Shown here in pieces: positions 56,001 to 64,000 of a stretch of DNA of 64,000 nt. The first letter of the stretch is position 1. Every line of letters starts with the position of its first letter. The stretch is from assembly GCA_029706075.1 (NCBI GenBank), contig JAINUG010000005.1, positions 5,507,001 through 5,571,000 on the forward strand, given 5' to 3'. The position numbers and the translations under genes are program-made. The notes under the pieces are model-generated. The model was not told the DNA's origin, did not search any database, and saw only the letters and a list, made by a program, of their open reading frames with translations. This stretch comes from Aldrovandia affinis. Taxonomy: Eukaryota; Chordata; Actinopteri; Notacanthiformes; Halosauridae.

Positions 56001-58313
56001 TTATTGGCAGCTGCCCCTCACCCAAGTCACTAGAAAGAAGATTGTCTTCTCAACGACCAGTTCCAGGTCCTTCCATTAGGGTTGCATGGGGTCCTGCAAT
56101 GTTCCAGCGCCTGATGGACTTAGTACTCCGGCCAGTGCAGTGCTTTGCCGCCACCTACCTGGATGATTTGGTCATCCACTCAGCTACTTCAGAGGAACAT
56201 CTGGCCCACATAAGTCAGGTACTCAAAGCCCTCCGTCAAGCCAGTCTCACCACTAATCCTGCAAAGTGCTGCATTGCCCAGAATGAGGCACAGTACACTG
56301 GGCTACACCATTTATCTGGGCTTACTCAAGCCGCAAGACAAAAAAGTTGTAGCTGTGTGGGACTGACCCCAACCCACCACCAAAATACAGGTATGTGCCT
56401 TCCTGGGCCTGGCTGGGTATTACTGTTGTTTTGTCCCCAGCTTCTCCTCCACAGCCACACCTCTCTCAGACCTAACCCAAGAGGGGCAGCTGGAGTGGAT
56501 TGCCTGCGGATCGTCTTCCAAGAGTTTAAAATTGCCCTGTGCTCAGACCAGGTCCTCCACACCCTGGACTTCACGCAGCCGTTCCTGGTACATAGATACA
56601 TTGGAGACCAGGCTAAGGGCGGTTTTGTCCCAGGACTTTGGCAAAGAGGACCCCATCGTCTACCTCAGCCAGAAACTCTGCCCCAATGAAACCCGCTATG
56701 CCACAGTGGAGCAAGAGGCCCTTGCCATCAAGTGGGCCCTCTGCTCCCTGCAGTATTACCTGTTGGGTCAGAGATTTACCTTGGTGATGGACCACGCCCA
56801 CTATCGTGGTTCCTCTCATTACAGGTGTTCTTTTTTCAGGTGGTGTACCATCCAGGGGCTCAATATGGGTAGTCGCACTGTCACGCCCTGGGCACCTCCG
56901 TGTCCCAGATCGGATGGTGATGCTAAGGGGGGTCACTGTGGTGCGGGGAACAGAGACCCTGCCCACTGCCGCATAAGCAGGGAACACGCTGTCACCTCCT
57001 CCAACCTGAAACAGTGCCTCAACAGCCAATCATTCAATAATGAGAGGCACTTAATTCCCCAGTGAGGCCAGCTATAGCAAGTGTGACTAAGGAGCTCCAG
57101 CCCTACAAAAATCGATGCTACCTTCACTCAAGGAGTTTATGTACTCCAAAATGCCTGCCTAAAGTTGGACTGTGATTCCTTCTGGAATCTGGGTAGAACC
57201 AAATCTCCCACGGCCAAAGCATAGACCCCAGCGCGAAGCCTTCTTCATCCACTCCTGTGCACTTTTGAGACCCAAAACCTACAGACCTTTCGTGCACTGC
57301 CTTTGCACACTTTTGCCTTTGAGTTTTTCCCCTGCAAAATATATCCTGTGTTTCTCCTGAATCCTAGACTCTTGCCACATCTGTGCCCCGCCTCTGTGGC
57401 TACTATACCTGGTTATGCCACACAACATACAGGTAACTGCCAAAATACAGGAAACACCAATATAAAGGGCATTGGGCCACCATGAGCTGCCAGAAAACAC
57501 CTTCAATGCACTTTGGCATAGATTTTAAAAGTGTCTGGATCTCCATTTGGTGTTTTGTTGATAGTGGTGGAAAATGCTATCTCAAGCGCCACTCCAGAAT
57601 CTCCTATAAGTGTTCAGTTGAGTTGAGATCTGGTGACTGAGATGACCATGGCATATGGTTTACATGGTTTTCATGCTCATCAAACCATTCAGTGACCACT
57701 TGATTCCCTGTGAATGGGGCATTGTCATCCTGGAAGAGATCACACCCATCAGGATAGAAATGCTTCACTATAGGAGGAAGATTATCACTCAGAATAGCTT
57801 TGCATTTACTGCCATTTACCTTGCCTTCTAAGGGGTTGAGTGAACCTAAAGCATGACAGGAAATTGCACCCCACAGCATAACATAGCTGCCAGAACCCTT
57901 CATTTACTCAAGTGTTTCCTTTATTTTGACAGTTACCTGCACAAAGAGCAGTGTTTTTGCATCTTTTCCCTCCCTTGATCAGTCCTTTCTTCTTTCAGTT
58001 ATGTCTCGGGGATGGTGTCTCTGTATTACACCAGTGACAATGAGGTGTCCCAGGACTCTGAGCTCCAGGCCTGGATATGGGATATCACTCAGGAGGGATT
58101 TGTGGATGTCCCTAAATTTGGTCAGTCTTACTTGTTACACTTTCTGATATGATAAATAATGAGAAACAGTGTGTCAAGTGGGTTCCTTTATTCCATTTAC
58201 TCTTGCTTGCAGGTTTGCTGAATGAGCTGAAGTGCAGGAAGGAGCTGATTACCCTTCTAAGTGTGGTGATCTTCACCTCCACTGCACAGCATGCTGCCAC
58301 AAATAATGGACAG
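40936..58313 (+). CDS. alox12: Lipoxygenase, ALOX12/15-locus type (3' end outside window)
   Basis: Coding exons: 40936-41079, 43056-43257, 43965-44046, 44378-44500, 44717-44823, 49711-49883, 51115-51258, 51628-51831, 52084-52170, 53482-53651, 57999-58120 and 58213-58313; 553 codons, all phases consistent. Lipoxygenases insert O2 into polyunsaturated fatty acids to give hydroperoxides. The N-terminal PLAT barrel spans about residues 1-117 ([28 protein letters not shown]). The catalytic domain shows WEW-type [31 protein letters not shown], iron ligands His366 and His371 in SHLLRTH, and His546 plus Asn550 in [10 protein letters not shown]. Residue 409, the stereo-determining Ala/Gly site, is Gly. 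A final ~115 residues with the C-terminal Ile ligand are absent here. The ATG has A at -3 and G at +4; CTCCTCCAG at 40894 suggests an upstream untranslated exon. Adjacency to pelp1 in the same orientation points to the ALOX15/12 locus; sequence alone could not exclude an ALOXE3-like or ALOX5-like paralogue. Confidence 0.88.
41434..41974 (-). mobile_element. Deleted Tc1-like element A (lipoxygenase intron 1)
   Basis: The left end CAGGTAATTGCCAAAATAAA and the degenerate right end (TCCTTTATTTTGACTGTACC) flank a minus-strand C-terminal transposase remnant. Its words include [15 protein letters not shown] and [16 protein letters not shown]. After the right-hand inverted end the sequence jumps straight to AGGGTTCTGGCAGC, the same internal deletion junction as element C. 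Confidence 0.75.
42557..42715. mobile_element. Solitary Tc1-like end, family F
   Basis: CAGTGGGTATAAATAGTATT after TA, then CTTACTTCATGGAATCAAAT and AATACTCTATAATGTCAAAT, match the left end of the element at 58742-59988. No right end follows. Confidence 0.65.
43056..43257 (+). CDS. alox12: Lipoxygenase coding exon 2
   Basis: It encodes [40 protein letters not shown] and [13 protein letters not shown], completing the PLAT barrel. Conserved YW..D.WFC and FPCYRW motifs are intact. Confidence 0.95.
43965..44046 (+). CDS. alox12: Lipoxygenase coding exon 3
   Basis: An 82-nt exon encoding the linker helix [19 protein letters not shown]; the equivalent in ALOX5 is [20 protein letters not shown]. 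Confidence 0.92.
44378..44500 (+). CDS. alox12: Lipoxygenase coding exon 4
   Basis: It encodes [34 protein letters not shown] and GSLHYA. The W..W.PG.P..IDA and DLP.D..FD..K..DF patterns are lipoxygenase signatures. Confidence 0.95.
44717..44823 (+). CDS. alox12: Lipoxygenase coding exon 5
   Basis: It encodes [20 protein letters not shown] and [15 protein letters not shown]. It is followed by the longest intron (4.9 kb), which holds a repeat copy carrying a full-length-sized Tc1 element. Confidence 0.93.
46017..47215 (+). mobile_element. Near full-length Tc1-like element B (lipoxygenase intron 5)
   Basis: It begins CAGGTAACTGCCACAATAAA and ends TTTCCTTTATATTCCTG, flanked by TA on both sides; 1199 bp is close to the usual Tc1-like size (1.2-1.6 kb). 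It carries a plus-strand transposase remnant and is the longer relative of elements A and C. Confidence 0.85.
46190..47095 (+). pseudogene. Tc1-like transposase remnant in element B
   Basis: Frames give an N-terminal DNA-binding part ([34 protein letters not shown]), then [12 protein letters not shown] where family members have WSDES, so the first catalytic Asp is lost. [14 protein letters not shown] and [20 protein letters not shown] follow, the latter keeping the Glu of the last motif. The central block around the second Asp is garbled ([11 protein letters not shown]). Stops and frameshifts make it inactive. Confidence 0.75.
49681..49697. repeat. CT microsatellite before exon 6
   Basis: A TCTCTC run ends about 13 bases before the acceptor and doubles as its pyrimidine tract. 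Confidence 0.6.
49711..49883 (+). CDS. alox12: Lipoxygenase coding exon 6
   Basis: It encodes [39 protein letters not shown] and [26 protein letters not shown] is invariant in animal lipoxygenases. Confidence 0.95.
50318..50695 (+). repeat. tRNA-derived SINE 1 in lipoxygenase intron 6
   Basis: The head has A-box-like GTGTGGTCTAGCGGTAAGAG and B-box-like GGGTTCAATTCCACC; the body has CACTAGGGGGCGGAAATTGG and CCCTAGGGGGAGGGATAAAA. It ends in an A-rich stretch abutting the next SINE. Confidence 0.75.
50706..51030 (+). repeat. tRNA-derived SINE 2 in lipoxygenase intron 6
   Basis: It starts GGGCCCCCGTGGGGTAATGG, has a GC-rich body (CTCAGAGGGAGGCGGGGG, GTCTCGAAGGAGATGG) and ends GTACAATTGCCCACCAAATT followed by GGGAGGAAAAATC, the same tail as the SINE at 31165. 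It lies head to tail after SINE 1. Confidence 0.7.
51115..51258 (+). CDS. alox12: Lipoxygenase coding exon 7 (48 codons)
   Basis: It encodes [20 protein letters not shown] then [20 protein letters not shown] and AIQ. The donor CAG|GTGCTC is weak, and the following 369-nt intron is open in frame. Confidence 0.93.
51373..51546 (+). repeat. 66-bp tandem repeat inside intron 7
   Basis: ATCACCTGCATTTCCCAG at 51415 recurs as ATCGCCTGTATTTCCCAG at 51481, and the following 48 bases also align, giving a 66-bp period. A more degenerate unit precedes at 51373. Since 66 is a multiple of three, repeat-number changes keep the surrounding frame open. Confidence 0.7.
51628..51831 (+). CDS. alox12: Lipoxygenase coding exon 8 (iron-binding helix)
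   Basis: It encodes [20 protein letters not shown] and then [20 protein letters not shown] with the two helix-9 iron-binding histidines (residues 366 and 371), ending LPAVHPIYK. Confidence 0.97.
52084..52170 (+). CDS. alox12: Lipoxygenase coding exon 9 (29 codons)
   Basis: It encodes [20 protein letters not shown] then ISSDGIFKR, aligned with ALOX15 LLVPHLRYTLEINVRARTGL. Gly replaces Ala at the position equivalent to ALOX15 Ala404. Confidence 0.93.
52396..53390 (+). mobile_element. Tc1-like element E (lipoxygenase intron 9)
   Basis: CAGTCAAGCCGGAAAGTCTG at the left and CAGACTTTCCGGCTTGACTG at the right are perfect inverted copies, flanked by TA (52394-52395, 53391-53392). Long inverted ends of roughly 300 bp are present. 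The centre keeps the transposase DNA-binding region only, so the element is non-autonomous. Confidence 0.9.
52785..53122 (+). pseudogene. Tc1 transposase DNA-binding domain (paired-type HTH) only
   Basis: After an in-frame TAG four codons into the family's usual start, the reading is open from about 52799: [60 protein letters not shown], then LRELQSSSA. These are the two helix-turn-helix units of Tc1 transposases. The catalytic DDE domain has been deleted. An ATG at 52829 would give 97 residues. Confidence 0.75.
53482..53651 (+). CDS. alox12: Lipoxygenase coding exon 10
   Basis: It encodes [36 protein letters not shown] and [19 protein letters not shown]. The RG...L.GYYYR.D..LW.AI pattern is conserved. 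The second Gly of the usual GGGG turn is Glu here (GGEG). Confidence 0.94.
54103..54545 (+). pseudogene. SCAN-like gag domain of the Gmr1-like element
   Basis: [20 protein letters not shown] then a TGA, then [20 protein letters not shown] and [18 protein letters not shown], then after a frame change [20 protein letters not shown]. This matches the helix pattern of SCAN domains and of Gmr1-type capsid C-termini, from which vertebrate SCAN domains are thought to derive. One stop and one frameshift break it. Confidence 0.65.
54765..55500 (+). pseudogene. Integrase region of the Gmr1-like element
   Basis: [12 protein letters not shown] and the later [18 protein letters not shown] keep part of the HHCC zinc-binding pattern. 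The core follows: [37 protein letters not shown], then [19 protein letters not shown] where family members have [22 protein letters not shown] sequence follows near 55390. At least three frame breaks. Confidence 0.7.
55580..56400 (+). pseudogene. Reverse transcriptase region of the Gmr1-like element
   Basis: [17 protein letters not shown] begins the RT-proximal region; [20 protein letters not shown] and [14 protein letters not shown] are fingers/palm motifs; [20 protein letters not shown] continues into the YLDDLVIHS catalytic box, and [20 protein letters not shown] follows. Shifted frames connect these. Confidence 0.75.
56532..57065 (+). pseudogene. RNase H region and 3' flank of the Gmr1-like element
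   Basis: [40 protein letters not shown] and [11 protein letters not shown] are the RNase H motifs of Ty3/gypsy elements. After the DHA motif the reading loses similarity; no integrase follows, which supports the unusual domain order. Confidence 0.75.
57430..57939 (-). mobile_element. Deleted Tc1-like element C (lipoxygenase intron 10)
   Basis: CAGGTAACTGCCAAAATACA at the left and TTCCTTTATTTTGACAGTTA at the right, ending CCTG, are inverted ends. The minus-strand content is a C-terminal transposase piece ([37 protein letters not shown]). The family's usual DLNPIEH is DLNSTEH here. The 5' half is deleted at the same point as in element A. Confidence 0.8.
57999..58120 (+). CDS. alox12: Lipoxygenase coding exon 11
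   Basis: It encodes [20 protein letters not shown] then [14 protein letters not shown], aligned with ALOX15 [33 protein letters not shown]. Confidence 0.93.
58213..58313 (+). CDS. alox12: Lipoxygenase coding exon 12 (third iron histidine)
   Basis: It encodes [20 protein letters not shown] followed by QHAATNNGQ, with the third iron histidine and the Asn at the fourth ligand position, as in ALOX5 (QHAAVNFGQ). It ends phase 0 at CAG|GTACAC; no following exon was recognised. Confidence 0.94.
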
Positions 58314-58741
58314 GTACACATACACACACTGCACAGCACATCACCACTAATAACAGACAGGTACACACATTGCACAGCATACCATTACCAATAAGTGCAC
58401 ATACACACACACTGCAAAGCAGACTGGTACTGAAAAGGGACAGGTACTGCCTGAGCCTTATACCCTACACATCATTAGTCTGGTCTTTAGCCAATTCTAA
58501 CCAAGAGTCCACAACAGCTACCAGCAATAATTCACACACACAATTCTTAGATTTTCAGTCCAGCGTTTTAACCACTACCCCACATGATGCTTCTAGTAGG
58601 GCCTCCTGTTGTATCCAGCTAAAGTACAAGTCCTTGGTACAGTGATGCTGCCCAATCCTGTCATTCAGTCAGTAGGATACTCCTTTCTTTATCATGCCTC
58701 CCCTGGTTGATGCAGTGCCTACTGTCTGCCTGCACCAGCTA

Positions 58742-59988
<1,247 letters not shown>

Positions 59989-60003
59989 TATACTCGCTGT
60001 ACA

Positions 60004-60640
60004 TAATAGTAGGGGGAATTATGTGAAATTTCGTTACGCGGCGGATAGAAGCATGGAAATTGATACACATGTTCCTTGGGTAATCCTAAGACATCCTAGA
60101 AGGGGTGCCCAAAAAAATCTTAAACAGGAAGTGAGTTATTGACGAAATTCAAAATGGCCACCTAAACTGTTGGCAGTTGACTCAAAAGACACCTAAAGAA
60201 TCTCATAAAAGCATAAAATTTGGCACAAATGTCCCTTGGGTGATCCTAAGACATCCTACAAGGGGTGCCCAAAAAAATCTTAAACAGGAAGTGAGTTATT
60301 GACGAAATTCAAAATGGCCATCTAAACTGTTTGCAGTTGACTCAAAAGACACCTAAAGAATCTTATAAAAGCATAACATTTGGCACAAATGTCCCTTGGG
60401 TGATCCTAAGACATCCTAGAAGGGGTACCCAAAAATCTTAAAACAGGAAGTGAGCTGTAGAAGAAATTCTAAATGGCCGCCTAAACAGTTAGCGATTGAC
60501 ATAAAGCACAAAAGGACGTCATAAAAGCATATAATTTGGTACGTACATTGAGTGATCCTTATATATCCTAGAAGGGGTGCCCCCAAAAACTATTAAACAG
60601 GAAGTGAGCTGTTGAAGAAATTCCAAATGGTTGTCTAAAC
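60004..60640. repeat. ~160-bp tandem array, about four units
   Basis: CCTAAGACATCCTAGAAGGG starts units near 60085, 60245 and 60405, with a diverged unit near 60556, so the period is about 160 bp, then 151. Each unit continues through GTGCCCAAAAA, ACAGGAAGTGAG and AAATGGCC. No coding potential. Confidence 0.85.
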
Positions 60641-60644
60641 AATT

Positions 60645-61040
60645 GCACTCTGCATCTTCTTGCTTATTTTGCACTCTGCGTCTTCTTATGTATTTTGCAC
60701 TCTGCATCTTCTTGTTTACATGTACACTCTGCATCATCTTACTTCTTTTGCACTCTGCATCATCTTGCTTAGTTTGCACTCTGCATCTTCTTATTTACTT
60801 TTGCACTCTGACTCTATCTTCTTGTTTACATTTACACTCTGCATCTTCTTATTTAGTTTGCACTCTGATCTTGTTTACATTTGCACTCTGCATCTTCTTA
60901 TTTATGTTGCACTCTGCATCTTCTTGTTTACATGTACACTCTGCATCATCTTATTTATTTTGCACTCTGCATCTTCTTGCTTATTTTGCACTCTGCATCT
61001 TCTTATTTACATTTGCACTCTACATCTTCTTGTTCATTGC
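60645..61040. repeat. ~26-bp minisatellite, about 15 units
   Basis: Repeated units of the form GCACTCTGCATCTTCTT plus a T-rich spacer (GCTTATTTT, ATTTACATTT, GTTTACATG). Units vary between 24 and 28 bp. Long open stretches on the plus strand here simply reflect the repeat and should not be taken as genes. Confidence 0.9.
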
Positions 61041-61068
61041 TGTCTAGTAGTGACTCACGTGTGCCAAT

Positions 61069-62738
61069 TCACATGTTCCAGCACATTGGCATAATGCTGT
61101 GCAAAGGTAACCCAGCATCCCGGCATCGACACTTTCGAGAACAGAGGGGCTCAGCTTTGCAGCCACACTTCAGGAGTTCTCTACAAACTTTGGATTGCAA
61201 GTAACCACGGGAACTGTTGTGTACCTCTCAGGAAGAAGAAGGGTATCCTTTTCCTTTGGTTCAATGGTAATTTGTTCTCTACAAACACCCGTGTTTGAAA
61301 AGGTTGGAAATTGGAACACACTTATTCCAGTCCCATGGAATGATCCCTGAGCTGTGGTTGATGAAGGATTATGGTCTATGTTATCAAGTGCCCCAACAGT
61401 GAAAAGACCTTTCCTTAGGATAGCAGGGCAGACCAGGTCCTGTGCCATGTACTTTCGACAGACAGCAGATCCAAGCTGGGTTTCAACCTCAAGGACATGT
61501 TTGTAGTTAATACTGAGGGAATTGACAGTGATCTTGCTTCTCGTTTGAGTGTGAACTTGAAGACCAATATAAAGAGGAAGAGGCGGCTCGTGAAGTTTGG
61601 AAGACCTTGATGGTCCTGTTGCATTAGCAGATCTTTTCTTCATATTGAAAAGTATCAGCTGAGAAATGGTTAGGCATGCCTGAGAAACATCGCTATCTTG
61701 ATTAGTGACATTAGGGCCATTCAGTAGCATGGAAACCAGTGCCTTCAAACTGGGTGGGACGGAATCATTCTGACAGTTCTGTGGGAAGTGACCATCAAAT
61801 TCAAACCCTGTATAGTCAACCATATCATTGCGAATTGATTTGACTAGTTTGCAATTACCAAAGTGCCTCTATCATAGTCACGAACCATTGTGCTTTCTTT
61901 CAGCATGGTCTGCATTCCATCTTTGAAAACAATTAATGTTGTATTTTTGCAAGACTGGTCCTGACATCCATCAAAATGATCCACAATTTGTGATTTAAGT
62001 CTGGTTTTGTTGATTGTTTTGTTGATACCAAGCTGACTTAGCCGACTTTCATATAAACCATGGAGTTCTAAGAGTTTGAAAATGTATGTCCCCCTTCCAG
62101 TTACTTTATGTATGATACCAATTCAGCAAAGACCAAAGCTTCAACACATTTTTCAGTTTCATTTGAATCTCTTTTCTCAGACCTTTGGATACTTCTGTAT
62201 GTGTTTTTGTATTTAACAAGACATTCAAGATGGTATTTAGCTTCGATTGCAATTAGGTCCCCCCCTGAAATTTTTGCCAACAGAGCTGTGTCCTGCATTT
62301 CAGTGGCCATTTTCCGCAGACTGTTATCAAGATCCATTGTTGAACATTGACAGAGTTTACCTGTCTTCAAAGAGCAGAACAGGCACTCACTAGGACATGT
62401 ATTTGAAATGGACTGGCGCTTGGATCGCGCAAGTCTTCATCAACGGAGTCTTGTTTTCTTTTGTTCAGACTCTGACGCATTCGTAATTTCTCTAACTTTG
62501 AGAATGAAAATTTCAGATGGCATGACTTGTGCCATTTGGCTTTATTTTCTTCAAAAGCTTCAACTGTACCACAACCTTTGAAATCTATCTCCACAGGCAT
62601 CCCATCCAATTCCTTAAATTCTTTAACTAACTTAAGGAAAGTGCTGTACACCTCTGCACCGTTTCTTTGCAGAGAATCTGCTGGACACCTCATATCCCCT
62701 CCTCCCTCTGAGCAAATCACGCACACACTCCAGTCCAT
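61069..62738 (-). pseudogene. Frame-broken copy of an uncharacterised Cys-rich multicopy family
   Basis: From 62738 downward: CVICSEGGGDMRCPADSL; KAKWHKSCHLKFSFSKLEKL; CPSECLFCSLKTGKLCQC with STMDLDN; MATEMQDTALLAKISGGDLI, AIEAKYHLECLVKYKN; a LELHGLYESRLSQLGI block; LPLYIGLQVHTQTRSKITVN; AVCRKYMAQDLVCPAILRKG, LFTVGALDNIDHNPSSTTAQ, SFHGTGISVFQFPT; and, after a frame break near 61175, a Cys-rich tail CGCKAEPLCSRKCRCRDAGL. I recognise these blocks as a large family found in many copies in fish and invertebrate genomes, with no function known to me. Frame breaks lie near 62410, 62105, 61850 and 61175. The KWHK.C and C..C spacing suggest zinc binding in the N-terminal part. Confidence 0.6.
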
Positions 62739-62796
62739 GTTTTCTTACCCTAACCTTAACACTGACCAAAAAAATAAAATAAAATAAAATAATTGG

Positions 62797-62845
62797 AAGT
62801 CGCTTTAGATAAAAGCGTCTGATAAATGACCGTAATGTAATGTTT
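62797..62845 (+). repeat. Diverged SINE/LINE tail next to an AAAAT run
   Basis: AAGTCGCTTTAGATAAAAGC and GTCTGATAAATGACCGTAAT follow an (AAAAT)n run at about 62770-62790. The tail is a variant of the one at 23064 and 40612. Confidence 0.6.
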
Positions 62846-62849
62846 GAAA

Positions 62850-63900
62850 GCCTTTAAAAGGCTGTTGGTTGAATAAAGCTACTTCAATATTACTGCTATG
62901 CAAAATTAGTTAGGTCTCTACTCTAGATCAATCTAATGACAACTGAACAGAAAATGAGAAGCAGAGCAAATATTAGTAAGAAGACACACCCCCTTCCACT
63001 CACTGTCCCACAATTCGCTGATAGCACACTACAGGCGTCTAACTTTACGCTAGTGACTAGATTTGACGCTAGTCAGTGACTAGTTTGACGCTAGTCAGAC
63101 AATGTGATATACTGCCAGCGTCTAACTTTACTAGTAAGGACAATGTGATATAGCCTACTGTACTTCCAGAGTCTAACATTTACGTTAGTAACTACAGGCG
63201 TCTGTAAACTGTAAAAGCTACGGTAGCTCAAATTCATTCGGTGCCAATGGGAAACTAACCTAAGCTAGTTACATGCTAAATGTGAACTTCATAATCCAGG
63301 GGGAGTGTTTTTTTCCAGCACAAAATACATAATTGAACCGAGCACTGTTCTGATATACTGCCTTTATTGATTAGTTAAGCCCCCCCTCACACCCCCTACC
63401 TCCCTTCCCCAAGGGTCAGTCCAGGTTCAGTCCAGTGTCTTGTTTGCAATGATACAACATTTCTATACATTCGCAATAGTACATCCAACTGTGTGCTTCT
63501 ATCCACAACATAAGAAATTAGCCAATTTTGGGGCATTAAAATGCTAATGAGTTGTGCCCCAATAGAGGGCTTGATCTCTGGTCATATGAAGATTTTAACA
63601 ATATATTATCTATAGATAATCATTCATTGGGTCTTTTAAAGTTTTTTAAAACAATTATGTATATATGCCATTGACAGTATATCACTCAGAAAAGGATTCA
63701 TTTGGAAGGTCATCTCATTCGAGTGTTTTTAAGCCTATGTTTGGTGTTTAAAGCTGTTTTAAAATGTATTTCAGACATTTTTCATGGGTTATTTTGGGCA
63801 AACTTTAATATTAGTCTATTTACTATAAATGTAAAAGCTATAATTAGCACAATCAGCCAAAATGTCAGCATTATATCACTTTTTAGGAATCTTGGGTCTT
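62850..63900. other. Unannotatable DNA near the window end
   Basis: The words GACGCTAGT and GCGTCTAACTTTAC recur several times between 63030 and 63190, giving a loose local repeat. Otherwise no gene or element is recognised, and no terminal lipoxygenase exon was found here. Confidence 0.4.
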
Positions 63901-63904
63901 TTCT

Positions 63905-63985
63905 GGTGGCCATTTTGGATTTCCCCTTTTAAAAGCCTTTAATGGGTCCAATTTTTGGGCACCCCTTCTGAGATGGTGAGATACA
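63905..63985 (-). repeat. Inverted relative of the 160-bp tandem unit
   Basis: In reverse complement this reads AGAAGGGGTGCCCAAAAA and then GAAATCCAAAATGGCCACC, matching the core of the array at 60.0-60.6 kb (AGAAGGGGTGCCCAAAAA, GAAATTCAAAATGGCCACC). The window ends before its full extent can be seen. Confidence 0.65.
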
Positions 63986-64000
63986 TCCTAAAGAGTGTGT

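Larger units (their letters stand above)
54090..57420 (+). mobile_element. Gmr1-like Ty3/gypsy retrotransposon remnant (integrase before RT)
   Basis: In plus-strand order, several frames give a SCAN-like gag domain (54103-54545), integrase zinc-binding and core regions (about 54765-55500), reverse transcriptase (about 55580-56400) and RNase H (about 56640-56830). Having integrase upstream of RT is the known hallmark of the Gmr1 group of Ty3/gypsy elements, first described in cod. Frame breaks and stops are frequent. LTRs were not delimited; 56850-57420 may include the 3' end. The whole lies in intron 10 of the lipoxygenase gene. Confidence 0.7.

Noticed and set aside
60631..61094. Two long overlapping plus-strand open stretches rich in Leu, Phe and Cys
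   Set aside because: They are translations of the ~26-bp minisatellite; the repetitive peptide follows the DNA unit and no start or splice context supports a gene.

Overview
The window looks like ray-finned fish, most likely teleost, nuclear DNA. It is AT-rich, its genes are split into many short exons with GT-AG introns, and Tc1-like, hAT, BEL/Pao, Ty3/gypsy, L1/L2-type and tRNA-SINE elements are everywhere. The lineage within teleosts cannot be fixed from sequence reading alone.

Layout. 1-8.9 kb is a pile of nested, broken mobile elements: LINE pieces, an LTR-like repeat cut by a hAT element, a BEL/Pao pol remnant, and a gypsy element inside a LINE. 9.5-26.2 kb (+) is pelp1, complete in 17 coding exons and about 1271 codons. 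It is a Rix1/PELP1-type ribosome-biogenesis and nuclear-receptor cofactor with LxxLL motifs, a SUMO-interacting motif, a polyQ run, a long acidic tract and the conserved C-terminal [13 protein letters not shown] signature. 26.5-40.9 kb is intergenic, with SINEs, an L1 remnant, hAT and Tc1 ends, and a Tc1-like element with long inverted repeats. 40.9-58.3 kb (+) is a lipoxygenase gene of the ALOX12/15 locus type. Twelve coding exons and 553 codons are visible; the last exon or exons, carrying the C-terminal iron ligand, are not in the window. Its introns hold four Tc1-like elements, two SINEs and a Gmr1-like Ty3/gypsy remnant whose integrase lies upstream of the reverse transcriptase. 58.7-64 kb holds another Tc1 element, a ~160-bp tandem array, a ~26-bp minisatellite, a frame-broken copy of an uncharacterised Cys-rich multicopy gene family, and an inverted relative of the 160-bp unit at the window edge.

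The two host genes are not one pathway. PELP1 acts in the nucleolus and nucleus on pre-60S maturation and transcription; the lipoxygenase oxygenates polyunsaturated fatty acids. Their adjacency and shared orientation match the PELP1-ALOX15 neighbourhood on human chromosome 17p13, so this is conserved synteny rather than an operon-like unit. Most other biology in the window is mobile-element history, some of it unusually readable because paralogous empty sites are present. I found no CRISPR array, rRNA, canonical tRNA gene or prokaryote-type system.
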